In this document: one piece after another, positions 60,801-64,000 of the stretch | Position numbering within the stretch: the first letter of the stretch is position 1 | Layout of the letters: each line of letters opens with the position of its first letter | NCBI GenBank assembly: GCA_948146395.1 | Contig: OX411559.1 | Coordinates: 31,712,708-31,776,707, forward strand | Length of the DNA: 64,000 nt | Source: Fragum whitleyi | Taxonomy: Eukaryota > Mollusca > Bivalvia > Cardiida > Cardiidae | Direction of reading: 5' to 3' | Notes under the pieces: model-generated | What the model saw: only the letters and a program-made list of their open reading frames with translations | Told to the model about the DNA's origin: nothing | The model's database searches: none | Position numbers and translations under genes: made by a program

Positions 60801-63343
60801 ATTTTGATAAGTTCGTATTTCAGACCAAGATGGCTGGATAGCTGGTGTTATTGTTGTCAAAGAATGAAGACGCTTGTGAAAATGTATTAAACCGTAATAT
60901 TATTTTTATTTCAGACCAAGTTAGCTGGTGAGCTCACATTTTTGATACAAAGAATAAAGACGCTGGTGATAATATTTTAAACCCCTAATATTATGATTTT
61001 TTCTTTATTTCAGACTAAGTTGGCTGGTGAGATCGCATTATTGTTGCCAAAGAATAAAGACGCTGGTGATAATGTTATACAGATAGAGAGTATCAAAGAG
61101 GACACTTCTACTGGAAAGTAAGTATGTTGGTTTGGTCTATTAGGTAACTTGATAATTAGTGCTTTGGCCATTGCCTAATCTGTTGGGCATTACTCTGACA
61201 ATACAATGCTAGGGCTATAACCTAGCCAAAAATATTTGGCTCATGTGATGAAATATAAAAAAATGTTTTTCTCTAATACTGCTGGTCAGAATTCAACCAA
61301 ACTTCACAGTAATGATGCTTGGAATATTCTCTTTTAGATTTCTTTGTTAAATTCTGATCGGGCTGATGACATTGGCTCTATATGGTGTTGCAGCAGCAAT
61401 AAATGGTCCCATATGATGAAATTTTAAAAAAAATCTTTTTCTCTGATACTCCCAGTTAGAATTCAACAAACTTAACTTCACAGGAAAGATGCTTTGGTCA
61501 TGCTCTTTCAGAATTTTATCCTTGAAATCTGATTGTGCTAATATCATAGGCTCTAGGGGCTTTTGAAGAATTTAAAAATGGTCCCATATAATGAAAAAAA
61601 AGGTATTATTCTTCTATGAAATTACTGGTCAGAATTGAACAGAAATTCACCGGAATATTGATTGGGACATTCTATTTCAGATTTCTTTGATTAAAATCTG
61701 ATTTTGCTTAAAACATGGACTCTAAGTTCTGTTGAGTCCCTGGAAAATGGTCCCATATTTGATGATGTATATAAAATCTTTATCTCTGAAGCAACTGGTC
61801 TGAATTAAACCAAACTTCACAAGAATGGTCCTTGGGACATGCTCTATCAGCCTTCTTTGTTTTTGGATGATATGATGCTGCATCATGGAAAAGGGTGCTT
61901 TTGTGATTTGTACAAATCTAGGCATGAGATACAAGTGGAGGGACATTGGGCCTCTTGTGTTCGACTTTTTTAGCTCACCTGAGCACGAAGTCGTGCGTCG
62001 TCCACAATTTCTTTAAACATCTTCTCCTCCTAAACCAGTGGGCCAATCTTGATGAAACTTAGCAGGGATGTTCCTTAAGGTCAAGCTCTACCAAAGTTGT
62101 TCAAATAAATGAAATCCACCCTTAACTTTCCCTTTACCCTTAAAAAAAAGGTGAAAATATGAAAATCTTTAAAAATCTTCTTCTCTGAAACCAGAAGGCA
62201 GACAGCTTTCATATTTGGTATGTAGCATCATCTAGTGGACCTCTACCAAGTTTGTTCATATCAAGACCCTGGGGTCATATTTGGGCTTAGCCAGGGCCCA
62301 ACCCTTTTTACATAGAATCAAAGAGCAAAAATCTTTAAAAATCTTCTTCTCTGTAACCAGATGGCAGACAGCTTTAATATTTGGTGTGTAGCATCACCTA
62401 GTGGGCCTCTACCAAGTTTGTTCATATCAAGACCCTTGGGTCATATTTGGGCTTTGCACGGGTGCATCCCTATATCTCTTATGAGCACGAAGGGTAAAAA
62501 AATGAAAATCTTCGAAAATCTTCTTCTCTGAAACCAGAAGGCAGACAGCTTTCATATTTGGTATGTAGCATCATCTAGTGGACCTCTACCAAGTGTGTTC
62601 ATATCAAGACCCTAGGATCATATTTGGGCTTCACCCAGGCGCAACCCTTTTTACATAGAATCAAAGAGCGAAAATCTTTTAAAATCTTTTTTAATCGAAA
62701 CCAGAGGGCACACTGCTTTCATTTTTGGTATGTAATATCATCTTGTGGGCCCCTACCAAGTTTGTTCATATCAAGACCCTTGGGTCATATATGGGCTCCA
62801 CCCGGGCGCATCCCTTTCAGCTCATCTGAGCACGATGGGTGAAAATGGGAAAACCTTCAAAAATCTTCTTCTCTGAAACAAGAAGGCAGCTAGACAGCTT
62901 TCATATTTAGAATGTAACATCATTTTATGGACCTCTTCCAAGTTTGTTCATATCAAGACCCTGGGGTCACTTTTGGGGTCCACCAGGGTGCATCCCTTCT
63001 TACAAGAGCAAAAAGGCATATCTGTCTTGCTCTTCGCAGAAAACGTTCCATGATATTGATCTTAGGCAATTATCTTCTTTTTGACATCTGCCTATCTAAT
63101 TAATGTGATTTCCCAGGGGTCATAGAGACTCAGGTGAGCAATCTAGGACCATCTTGGTCCTCTTGTTTCATTATCCTTTACTCTATTTTCTTTTCAGACT
63201 CAGGGTTCAATTTTATGCAATGAATGTGATGAGAGACAGAACAGTATATAGGAGTGGAGTGGAATCCTTGAAGATTTTAAAGGAAAAGTTAATGTCCTCA
63301 TCGTATGTTCTGGAATTTAAAGTCATCAGCATTGATACTACAA
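30739..63343 (+). CDS. KIAA0319L-like: KIAA0319/KIAA0319-like PKD-domain membrane protein, 18 exons, 3' end outside window
   Basis: Joined exons: 30739-30826, 32716-33027, 41158-41532, 44521-44619, 45263-45363, 45732-45819, 46886-46975, 48362-48494, 49405-49469, 50454-50614, 51740-51863, 52927-53059, 54432-54583, 55131-55282, 56570-56708, 59042-59112, 61014-61117, 63198-63343. They total 2533 nt, 844 codons plus one base, in one open frame with GT/AG introns throughout. Domain order is signal peptide, MANSC (about 31-130), EGF-like (155-196), Thr-rich linker, PKD1-5 (about 259-354, 355-450, 451-545, 546-640, 641-738), then the membrane-proximal region. This order and motifs such as LTVSAG, STDD, SYEW and GLSS match the vertebrate family from memory. 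Family members are type I membrane glycoproteins linked to neuronal migration, axon growth and endosome/trans-Golgi trafficking. The Cys-rich region, transmembrane helix and tail are not in the window. The family is clear; orthology to KIAA0319 versus KIAA0319L is not decidable here. Confidence 0.93.
30917..31003. mobile_element. Half copy of foldback E (intron 1)
   Basis: CATGATAAATTCTTCCAACC and GATATTTTAAGACACATACA match the right arm of 9257-9407. Confidence 0.75.
31095..31775. mobile_element. Family K copy interrupted by MITE-J (intron 1)
   Basis: CATTGAGTGAATAATGAAAG, GCACGAGTCGCAAAGCCACC and, after the interruption, GATAATTTACCATATTCC and AAGTGCTAAAGAAAT follow family K at 52515-52895. 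Confidence 0.65.
31382..31618. mobile_element. MITE-J (GACATTTCCAACAATTT ends)
   Basis: GTGTGACATTTCCAACAATT and AATTGTTGGAAATGTCACGC are terminal inverted repeats. The centre CCAGCCTGTGCATCC...CAGGCTGACCAGAGTC is a second hairpin. Copies: 49562-49800, 60421-60639, 63383-63622. Confidence 0.9.
32716..33027 (+). CDS. Exon 2: MANSC/MANEC domain
   Basis: Acceptor CTCTCTGTTTTAG at 32703-32715, donor GTAAGT at 33028, phase 1 at both ends. It encodes residues 30-133. The Cys pattern (CICNVC, then CLLKCC, CNVAW, RCYTIMC, ACDP) with the AW-F motif is that of the N-terminal eight-cysteine MANSC module known in KIAA0319, LRP11, HAI-1 and others. Two sequons (NQT) are present. The upstream open frame (from 32499) is intron, not coding. 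Confidence 0.92.
33028..33952. other. Start of intron 2, no further exon seen
   Basis: A 94-codon frame at 33035-33319 has a CTGTCCATCTGTC leader style and is probably element-derived. No exon with family character was found. Confidence 0.5.
33953..35893. mobile_element. MITE-G copy carrying a nested element
   Basis: The left CAGGGCTTGTGTTTGACCC (33953) and right CAAACACTAACAGGAGCCC (35872-35891) ends belong to MITE-G. The middle 34181-35806 is a separate element. Confidence 0.85.
34181..35806 (+). mobile_element. TAGCTCACCTGAGC element with 301-bp tandem array
   Basis: Left end TAGCTCACCTGAGCACG, CCGTCTGTCCGTCTG leader, then four 301-bp units (TTTAAACGACATCTCC at 34278, 34579, 34880, 35181) made of 145- and 156-bp halves. 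Two further 145-bp halves (35484, 35628) precede the right end CAGGTGAGTGATTTAGGGC...GGTCCTCTTG. No protein is encoded. The style recalls pearl/Helentron-type non-autonomous elements, unverified. Confidence 0.85.
35894..37071. other. Intron 2, no exon seen; G21 at 36709-36729
   Basis: GGAGTC/GACTCC phrases (35910-36240, 36985-37060) resemble the interior of 26692-27078 and are probably remnants. Confidence 0.5.
37072..37290. mobile_element. Single 145-bp-type unit with GTCTGTCTG leader
   Basis: GGGGTCTGTCTGTCTG, GTAGACCTTTTTTGTTTCTGGACTC and AAAGGTCAAAGGTCAAGGTC match one unit of the array at 42491. Confidence 0.8.
37690..38025 (-). mobile_element. MITE-G copy, inverted
   Basis: TTGGGGAGTCATTGACTCC, then GGGGTCAAAACACGAACAAG at the right, reverse of 29108-29467; ends eroded. 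Confidence 0.65.
38239..38489 (+). mobile_element. MITE-I copy
   Basis: ATTAACCATTGTCATGCTGA to CAGCATGAGCATGACAAGGG; interior CATCAGACTG/CAGGCTGATG hairpin. Confidence 0.85.
38610..40180. mobile_element. Element F copy carrying a nested element
   Basis: The left ATTTCATCGAAGTATGAAAC (38613) and right AGTTTCATACCTCTATGAAA (39959) to GGACACAACTGAAATTAAAT match element F. The split is filled by 38697-39958. Confidence 0.8.
38697..39958 (+). mobile_element. TAGCTCACCTG element, AGGCAGACAGCTTTC tandem type
   Basis: TAGCTCACCTGGGCTGAGCA left end; repeated units with CCAGAAGGCAGACAGCTTTC, CATCATCTAGTGG and TACCAAGTTTGTTCATATC; right end CTAGGACCACCATTGTCCTC. A second copy is at 61971-63167. Confidence 0.85.
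40584..40994 (+). mobile_element. MITE-H (TATAATATGACC) copy 1
   Basis: TATAATATGACC with GTGGGAGTGAAATAACCCC at the left, an inner inverted GGTCATATTATA-like phrase, then a hairpin (TTTATTAAACATGTCATCT / AGATGACTTGTTTAATAAA-like), and right end CAATATCCT. Four copies in this gene. Confidence 0.85.
41158..41532 (+). CDS. Exon 3: EGF-like module and Thr-rich linker
   Basis: Acceptor TTTATTTACAG ends at 41157. Six cysteines (residues 155, 162, 168, 181, 183, 196) with a CVC pair and GY fit an EGF-like fold. A linker follows that contains ten consecutive threonines coded by an ACT/ACA microsatellite, then TTE/TTK-type O-glycosylation-prone sequence. The donor reads AAAG|GTTGGT, a weak site with T at +3; it is chosen because phase 1 fits exon 4 and the TVK motif lines up with the family. 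The intron upstream is 8.1 kb and could hide further linker exons. Confidence 0.85.
41533..42368. other. Intron 3, short hairpin element, no exon
   Basis: 42150-42215 holds GTTGTTAAAACTC / GAGTTTTAACACC with a GATTCT centre; similar hairpins at 32495-32545, 58150-58205 and 60156-60215. Confidence 0.55.
42369..43650 (+). mobile_element. ATACCCCCCAC element with exact 145-bp tandem array
   Basis: Left ATACCCCCCACCTACG, CTGTCTGTCC/CCGTCCGTCC leader, eight unit starts (GTTTCCGGAC type) at 42491, 42636, 42781, 42926, 43071, 43216, 43361, 43506, all exactly 145 bp apart. Right GTGGGGGGTAT is inverted to the left end. Units 1-2 and 3-4 form an almost identical 290-bp pair, giving two near-identical 82-codon frames that are not genes. 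Confidence 0.9.
43660..43890 (+). repeat. Two decayed relics of exon 4 upstream of the array
   Basis: Segments at about 43665-43765 and 43788-43890 still show GACAGTGTCAGCTGGTCAGA and GGTCAGAACAAGGAGATACA. Unlike the 105-bp units, they also keep remnants of the exon's 3' half (CAGCTTTTGTTG; CGATTTTGTTTC). They look like older, whole-exon duplicates. Confidence 0.75.
43891..44520 (+). repeat. 105-bp tandem array of partial exon 4 copies
   Basis: Exon-like starts fall at 43891, 43996, 44101, 44206, 44311 and 44416, then the true exon at 44521: seven units at exactly 105 bp. Each has the acceptor CTATTGACAG and the first 60 nt of exon 4, then a 45-nt spacer. The exon's 3' half and donor are missing. 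Units 1-5 read GCTG|GTAAGA, a donor-like site; unit 6 and the real exon read GCTGGTCAGA. Units 1-3 carry an in-frame TAA in the spacer; from unit 4 on the frame is open. Confidence 0.95.
44521..44619 (+). CDS. Exon 4: PKD1, first part
   Basis: Acceptor CTATTGACAG, donor GTAGGT at 44620, phase 1/1. It encodes residues 259-292 (VKLLTVSAGQNKEIQLPENS, then VTLTAFVVP), closely matching the start of PKD1 in vertebrate KIAA0319. It is the last unit of a 105-bp tandem array and the only one that keeps the full exon and its proper donor. Confidence 0.93.
44640..45262. other. Intron 4, nothing clear
   Basis: 44720-44815 faintly resembles foldback C. No exon-like sequence. Confidence 0.4.
45263..45363 (+). 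CDS. Exon 5: PKD1, middle part
   Basis: Acceptor ATTGTTTGTAG, donor GTAGGT at 45364, phase 1 in and 0 out. Residues 292-325 include YNYDWTLEGHPEG, the strand with the conserved Tyr/Trp of PKD1. In vertebrate KIAA0319 the same place reads YNYEW. Confidence 0.93.
45732..45819 (+). CDS. Exon 6: PKD1, last part
   Basis: Acceptor TTCCATTTCAG, donor GTAAGT at 45820, phase 0 in and 1 out. Residues 326-354 (LIAGLYSFRVKV and NKFGEAVVNVTV) are the closing strands of PKD1, with one NVT sequon. Confidence 0.93.
45848..46625. mobile_element. MITE-B (45848-46096) followed by MITE-A (46190-46625)
   Basis: GTGACCCGTCACTGGAAAAA to CAGATGGCCC and TTCACA is MITE-B. CACTGTGAAATCG, CATTCATTCC-type repeats, and CAATTTCACGATATTATTAA are MITE-A. 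Confidence 0.75.
46886..46975 (+). CDS. Exon 7: PKD2, first part
   Basis: Acceptor AATTATTTTCAG, donor GTAGGT at 46976, phase 1/1. Residues 355-385 include KPPVAKITP and LPNSAILDGS, the usual PPVA...L.....LDGS opening of a KIAA0319 PKD repeat. Confidence 0.93.
47271..47680 (+). mobile_element. MITE-H copy 2
   Basis: TATAATATGACCTACGTCG left, AAGGTCATATTATGAAGAG inside, AATAAATTCAGTATTCAATG right. Confidence 0.85.
47681..48361. other. Intron 7 remainder, nothing recognised
   Basis: AT-rich, no repeat boundary or exon-like sequence. Confidence 0.5.
48362..48494 (+). CDS. Exon 8: PKD2, middle part
   Basis: Acceptor TGTATATTTCAG, donor GTAGGT at 48495, phase 1 in and 2 out. Residues 385-429 carry STDDDKVVKYSWEEVKGP and LTAGNYTFR, the conserved STDD/W and GxYTF motifs. 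A MITE begins about 9 bp past the donor. Confidence 0.94.
48503..48746 (+). mobile_element. MITE-I copy beside exon 8
   Basis: TTTAAACCTTGTCATGCTGA to TTCAGCATGACAAGGGTTAA; begins about 9 bp after the exon 8 donor. Confidence 0.88.
48799..48915 (+). pseudogene. Decayed copies of the 3' half of exon 8
   Basis: Downstream of exon 8 the phrases GATAAACCTATATTTACCTT (twice, 48820 and 48851 regions) and ACTGCTGGAAATTATACTTT repeat exon 8's last ~70 nt. The first copy is cut by a stop (AACAAATAAG). The second loses the donor, reading TTTAG|ATAAGT in place of TTTAG|GTAGGT. It is not expected to be spliced. Confidence 0.85.
48916..49404. other. Intron 8 remainder
   Basis: Two CTTGAAAA.T...CTACTCGTC phrases (49073 and 49309) suggest a decayed repeat. 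No exon. Confidence 0.4.
49405..49469 (+). CDS. Exon 9: PKD2, last part
   Basis: Acceptor TTTTCTCTCCAG, donor GTATAT at 49470, phase 2 in and 1 out. Residues 429-450 (LTVTDSDGATNSTSANVT) match the last strands of PKD2, with NST and NVT sequons. Confidence 0.92.
49562..50130. mobile_element. MITE-J, MITE-B fragment and family K tail, back to back
   Basis: MITE-J 49562-49800 (GAGCCTGTGCGTGAGATTTC to GTCACGCACATGCTC). MITE-B from 49804 (ATGACCAGTCACATGAAAAT). Family K tail about 49990-50130 (CACTAGTAAGGCAGTG, TTATTCCTCGATAAACC). Confidence 0.75.
50454..50614 (+). CDS. Exon 10: PKD3, first part
   Basis: Acceptor CTTATTTTCACAG, donor GTAATT at 50615, phase 1 in and 0 out. Residues 451-504 contain DYPPKANAGSDIVIHLP, VTLYGNHSTDDKKIVSYEW: a complete PKD opening half. 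The vertebrate counterpart also begins DYPP. Confidence 0.94.
50755..50880. repeat. Hairpin element in intron 10
   Basis: GATGTTTTGAACTGTTGCC and GGCAATAGTTCAGAATATC are inverted around a GATGCTGAAGGCATT loop. Confidence 0.75.
51225..51570. repeat. Two-unit tandem in intron 10
   Basis: GGTTAAGTTTTTACGCGCA...CTTTGCACATGCTTCGGTGAC (51282 on) recurs as GGTTAAGTTTTTGCGTGCA...TTTGCACATGCTTCTGTGAC (51451 on), about 169 bp apart. Confidence 0.75.
51740..51863 (+). CDS. Exon 11: PKD3, last part
   Basis: Acceptor is a long T run then ATCTTACAG ending 51739; donor GTAATT at 51864; phase 0 in and 1 out. Residues 505-545 include LQVGDYTFTLKVTDSSNQYS, the PKD3 closing strands, and then VYVKP. Confidence 0.94.
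52110..52500. repeat. Tandem AATTCAACCAAATTTC element fragment
   Basis: TTGTGCGTCTGTGCATCTG leader, then two units with TCAGAATT(T/C)AACCAAATTTC; related to 61250-61960. Confidence 0.7.
52515..52895. mobile_element. Family K element before exon 12
   Basis: GTTTGTTTCAGTGTAAGATC, TTCATTGAGTGAACAACAAA, TCACGAGTGGCAGAGCCACT, TGACGTCA, GGTGAGATTATC..GATAATCTACC. Copies: 59480-59885, 31095-31775 (split), tail at 49990-50130. It ends about 30 bp before exon 12. Confidence 0.75.
52927..53059 (+). CDS. Exon 12: PKD4, first part
   Basis: Acceptor TTCATTGTTACAG, donor GTAGGT at 53060, phase 1 in and 2 out. Residues 546-590 include NTPPTAKTWG, DNILLDGSNSTDDQDVVSY and LWQQEG. It is the founder of a 137-bp array: its last ~96 nt plus 41 nt of intron recur four more times downstream. 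Confidence 0.93.
53101..53480 (+). repeat. 137-bp tandem copies 2-4 of the 3' part of exon 12
   Basis: The GATAAC landmark of exon 12 (52986) recurs at 53123 and 53260, and as GGTAAC at 53397: spacing exactly 137. Each copy has an acceptor-like CTCTAG, an open reading frame through WQQEG and a donor (GTAGGT, GTAGGA, GTAGGT). The exon-like stretches 53124-53196, 53261-53333 and 53398-53470 are each 73 nt, with phase 1 in and 2 out, the same as exon 12. Confidence 0.93.
53504..53860 (-). mobile_element. MITE-H copy 3, inserted in the exon 12 array
   Basis: ATAGAGGATATTGAAT to GGTAGGTCATATTATA, reverse of the other copies. The 357-bp length equals the excess spacing between array units 4 and 5 over the 137-bp period, so it landed after the array formed. 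Confidence 0.92.
53868..54010 (+). repeat. Fifth copy of the exon 12 3' part
   Basis: The array resumes after a 357-bp MITE. This copy keeps SCILLDGSNSTDIQNVVSYLW with GTAGGT at 53964, so it is the nearest to exon 12 in the STDxQxVVSY segment. One base is missing near the pseudo-acceptor (exon-like part 72 nt, 53892-53963), so the CTCTAG acceptor would be out of phase. Confidence 0.9.
54432..54583 (+). CDS. Exon 13: PKD4, last part
   Basis: Acceptor CATGTGATTTTCAG, donor GTAAAT at 54584, phase 2 in and 1 out. Residues 590-640 include VGKYTFKLTVKDKEGLSST and LDVNVK; the DxxGLSST motif is the same in vertebrate PKD4. Confidence 0.94.
54985..55115. mobile_element. 131-bp inverted-repeat element abutting exon 14
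   Basis: AACCTGTATTAAGCAAGCAA at the left and TTGCTTGCTTAATACAGGTT at the right are perfect complements. The right end is about 15 bp before exon 14. Confidence 0.9.
55131..55282 (+). CDS. Exon 14: PKD5, first part
   Basis: Acceptor AACTATTTTCACAG, donor GTAAGA at 55283, phase 1 in and 0 out. Residues 641-691 include EAPVANAGGDLVIQLPQ, VILDGTKSTDDHKMTDYTW. A 131-bp inverted-repeat element ends about 15 bp before the exon. Confidence 0.94.
55500..55800. mobile_element. Element D copy in intron 14
   Basis: CCATAGGCGTATCTAGGGC, ATAACTACAGCTAGAATG and GCGTAATGGGAGTTACGCCC, as at 8270-8640. Confidence 0.78.
56143..56558 (+). mobile_element. MITE-H copy 4, abutting exon 15
   Basis: TATAATATGACCTACGTTG left end; CAATATCCTCTA right end at about 56547-56557, 12 nt before the exon. 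Confidence 0.88.
56570..56708 (+). CDS. Exon 15: PKD5, last part
   Basis: Acceptor TACTTATTTTATAG, donor GTAATT at 56709, phase 0 in and 1 out. Residues 692-737 include LQLTNLVAGKYVFRLTVMD and the closing DQASLTVK. LQLTNLV is shared with vertebrate PKD5. MITE-H ends about 12 nt before the exon. Confidence 0.94.
56720..56829 (+). repeat. Near-identical copy of the 3' part of exon 15
   Basis: It lies 121 bp downstream of the original. From 56743 to 56829 it differs from exon 15 by two synonymous third/first-position changes (TTG to CTG, ACA to ACC) and a changed last codon (GAA to ATA). CTAG at 56739-56742 is a possible acceptor and GTAAAA at 56830 a possible donor. The 87-nt stretch is phase 1 at both ends. 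Confidence 0.92.
57051..58789 (+). mobile_element. TAGCTCCACTGGC element with nested SINE
   Basis: TAGCTCCACTGGCCGAAAGC left, GCCAGTGGAGC with GGCCTCTTGTT right, CCGTGCGTCCGTGC leader, and repeated (T)CTTGGCA(G/T)GGGTGTTCC...GGGTGAC units with CAAATATGGGC. SINE-1 splits one unit. No gene. Confidence 0.8.
57354..57629 (+). mobile_element. tRNA-derived SINE-1, with target-site duplication
   Basis: The head CCACCATAGCGCAGTTGGTT, box B GGTTCGATCCCC, same body as the other copies, tail CAATCAATCAAT. CCTTGGGTGACC occurs on both sides (57337 and 57628 regions), a clear target-site duplication. Confidence 0.93.
59042..59112 (+). CDS. Exon 16: post-PKD region
   Basis: Acceptor AATATATTTTCAG, donor GTAATG at 59113, phase 1 in and 0 out. 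Residues 738-761 (DPKRKQMLELLLDTSIERFT) match the DPRKSGLVEL segment that follows PKD5 in vertebrates. A CCCCCC-type element begins about 30 bp after the donor. Confidence 0.88.
59142..59402 (+). mobile_element. CCCCCC-ended element after exon 16
   Basis: ATGCCCCCCTTTGAAG left, CAGTCTGTCCATTGGTCGGTCCG leader-like stretch, TGGGGGGGAATAAATGTTC and CATCTCTTGT right. Confidence 0.7.
59480..59885. mobile_element. Family K copy in intron 16
   Basis: GTTTGTTTCAGTGTAAGATT, CATTGAGTGAACAACAAAAA, CACTGGTAAGGCGGTGAG. The frames at 59816-60200 are non-coding. Confidence 0.75.
60156..60215. repeat. Hairpin GTGGGTACTCATTG
   Basis: GTGGGTACTCATTG and CAATGAGTACCCAC enclose AATCGTCT/AGACGATT: a near-perfect 60-bp palindrome. 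Half copy at 32497-32540. Confidence 0.85.
60421..60639. mobile_element. MITE-J copy
   Basis: TGTGTGACATTTCCAACAAT to CACACACAGGCTC, with TCTGTGCATCTGCACAGTCT centre. Confidence 0.88.
60726..61013 (+). repeat. Three degenerate upstream copies of exon 17's 5' part
   Basis: Exon-like starts at 60726, 60824 and 60915 (spacing 98, 91, then 99 to the real exon at 61014), each preceded by TTCAG and beginning AC(T/C)AAG. Copies 1 and 2 have early stops (TTGTAA; GGATAG). Copy 3 is frameshifted and closes at TTTTAA. No strong donors are seen. They are decoy acceptors at most. Confidence 0.9.
61014..61117 (+). CDS. Exon 17: post-PKD region
   Basis: Acceptor CTTTATTTCAG, donor GTAAGT at 61118, phase 0 in and 2 out. 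Residues 762-796 include TKLAGEIALLLPKNKDAG, aligning with the LVRQLAVLLN helix-like segment of vertebrates. It is the intact last unit of a four-unit ~96-bp array. Confidence 0.9.
61250..61960 (+). repeat. Tandem AGAATTCAACCAAACTTCAC array
   Basis: About four units (61288, 61452, 61628 and 61800 regions) with CTGGTCAGAATTCAACCAAA...TTCACAG.AATGATGCTTGG; right end GGGCCTCTTGTG just before the next element. Confidence 0.8.
61971..63167 (+). mobile_element. TAGCTCACCTGAGCACG element, second AGGCAGACAGC copy
   Basis: Same structure as 38697-39958. The right end CCATCTTGGTCCTCTTGTTT stops about 30 bp before exon 18. Confidence 0.88.
63198..63343 (+). CDS. Exon 18: post-PKD region, last exon in window
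   Basis: Acceptor ATTTTCTTTTCAG, donor GTAAGA at 63344, phase 2 in and 1 out. Residues 796-844 include LRVQFYAMN, VESLKILKEKL and FKVISIDTT. Vertebrates read VIVFYVQ and FKVLRVDTA here, just before the Cys-rich EGF-like and transmembrane exons, which lie beyond 64000. Elements sit about 30 bp upstream and 39 bp downstream. Confidence 0.9.
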
Positions 63344-63382
63344 GTAAGATTGTTGCTCCATTTAAGAGATGAAGAGAAAATA

Positions 63383-63622
63383 TGAGCCATTGCAAGACAT
63401 TTTCAACAATTTTGGGTGTGCACAACATCAAGACTCTGATCAGCCTGTGCATCTGCACGGTCTGATCAGAGTCTTCACTTTGTGCTTAATAGATAGCTAT
63501 GGACCTATAGCCACTATCCACAATTGGAAAATATTTTTTATGCATTAAGTTGTTGTCTATGTTGCTCAATCTCTGTCCATCAAGCACAAATGAAATTGTT
63601 GGAAATGTCACACACAGGCTCA
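63383..63622. mobile_element. MITE-J copy after exon 18
   Basis: GAGCCATTGCAAGACATTTT to GGAAATGTCACACACAGGCT; hairpin CTGATCAGCC...GGTCTGATCAGAG. Starts about 39 bp after the donor. Confidence 0.88.
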
Positions 63623-63627
63623 TATAT

Positions 63628-63960
63628 TGATTTCATTGAAGTATGAAACCACAAACCTAATCACACTGTATGACTAATCAATGCGGATTCATGCATGGAT
63701 GTGATTAGGTTTTTAGTTTCATAACTCCATGAATTCAACAAATAATCTCTTTATATGTTATTTTCAGTATCATGAAGCAAAAAATGTAAAAAAAAATTGA
63801 TAATGAAACAGATTTGTTATCGAACTACTTTGCATGGAAGCTTTCAAACTAGTTTCATATTCAAAAACTGTTTTTATTGAGGAATGAAACATAATTCTCC
63901 ACCAATGAAAGTGCATGAATCTTGATGGACACAACTAAAATAAAATCATTTGAGAATATA
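63628..63960. mobile_element. Element F, uninterrupted copy
   Basis: TTGATTTCATTGAAGTATGA, AACCTAATCACACTGTATGA / GATGTGATTAGGTTTTTAG, and GGACACAACTAAAATAAAAT. It shows the empty-site structure of the copies at 27152 and 38610. Confidence 0.8.
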
Positions 63961-64000
63961 TGTAAAAAGGACTTATGACTTGATACCAAGAAAAACTTGG

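Overview
The window looks like AT-rich animal nuclear DNA, most likely from a bivalve mollusc. I judge this from spliced genes with canonical GT/AG introns, several tRNA-derived SINE families, a dense population of short inverted-repeat (MITE-like) elements, and long non-autonomous elements with internal ~145-300 bp tandem arrays and CCGT-rich leaders, a style familiar from bivalve genomes. The species cannot be fixed from the sequence, and the mollusc call is inference.

There is one gene I can name with confidence: a plus-strand KIAA0319 / KIAA0319-like (dyslexia-associated, PKD-domain) membrane glycoprotein. Its coding sequence runs from about 30739 to beyond the right edge. I joined 18 coding exons (30739 to 63343). 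All phases agree and give 844 codons: signal peptide, MANSC domain, EGF-like module, Thr-rich linker, five PKD domains, and the start of the membrane-proximal region. The Cys-rich, transmembrane and cytoplasmic exons lie past position 64000. A 5' UTR minisatellite and an in-frame stop precede the start. A non-coding first exon may lie near 25.0 kb, next to a consensus CRE, but this is a guess.

Positions 1-30 kb hold no gene I can defend. They contain SINEs (about 4.1, 11.9, 14.5, 15.8 and 19.2 kb), foldback and MITE-like elements (0.4, 4.5, 5.5, 7.5, 8.3, 9.3, 11.3, 16.9, 18.4, 23.5, 25.8 and 26.7 kb), microsatellites, and two oppositely oriented islands of an ACGGCCC motif (13.0 and 22.4 kb). 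Names such as MITE-H or family K are mine, for cross-reference only.

The most unusual signal is inside the gene. Five of the 18 exons (4, 8, 12, 15 and 17) have partial tandem copies next to them, and the copies carry the exon/intron boundary. Exons 4 and 17 are repeated upstream with their acceptors; exons 8, 12 and 15 are repeated downstream with their donor side. Several copies are intact enough to be spliced in the correct phase. They are three 73-nt alternatives for exon 12, an 87-nt phase-1/1 cassette after exon 15, and five 24-nt phase-1/1 microexon candidates before exon 4. In addition, at least six splice sites lie within about 40 bp of a transposable-element end. Whether any of this is used in transcripts cannot be decided from DNA alone.
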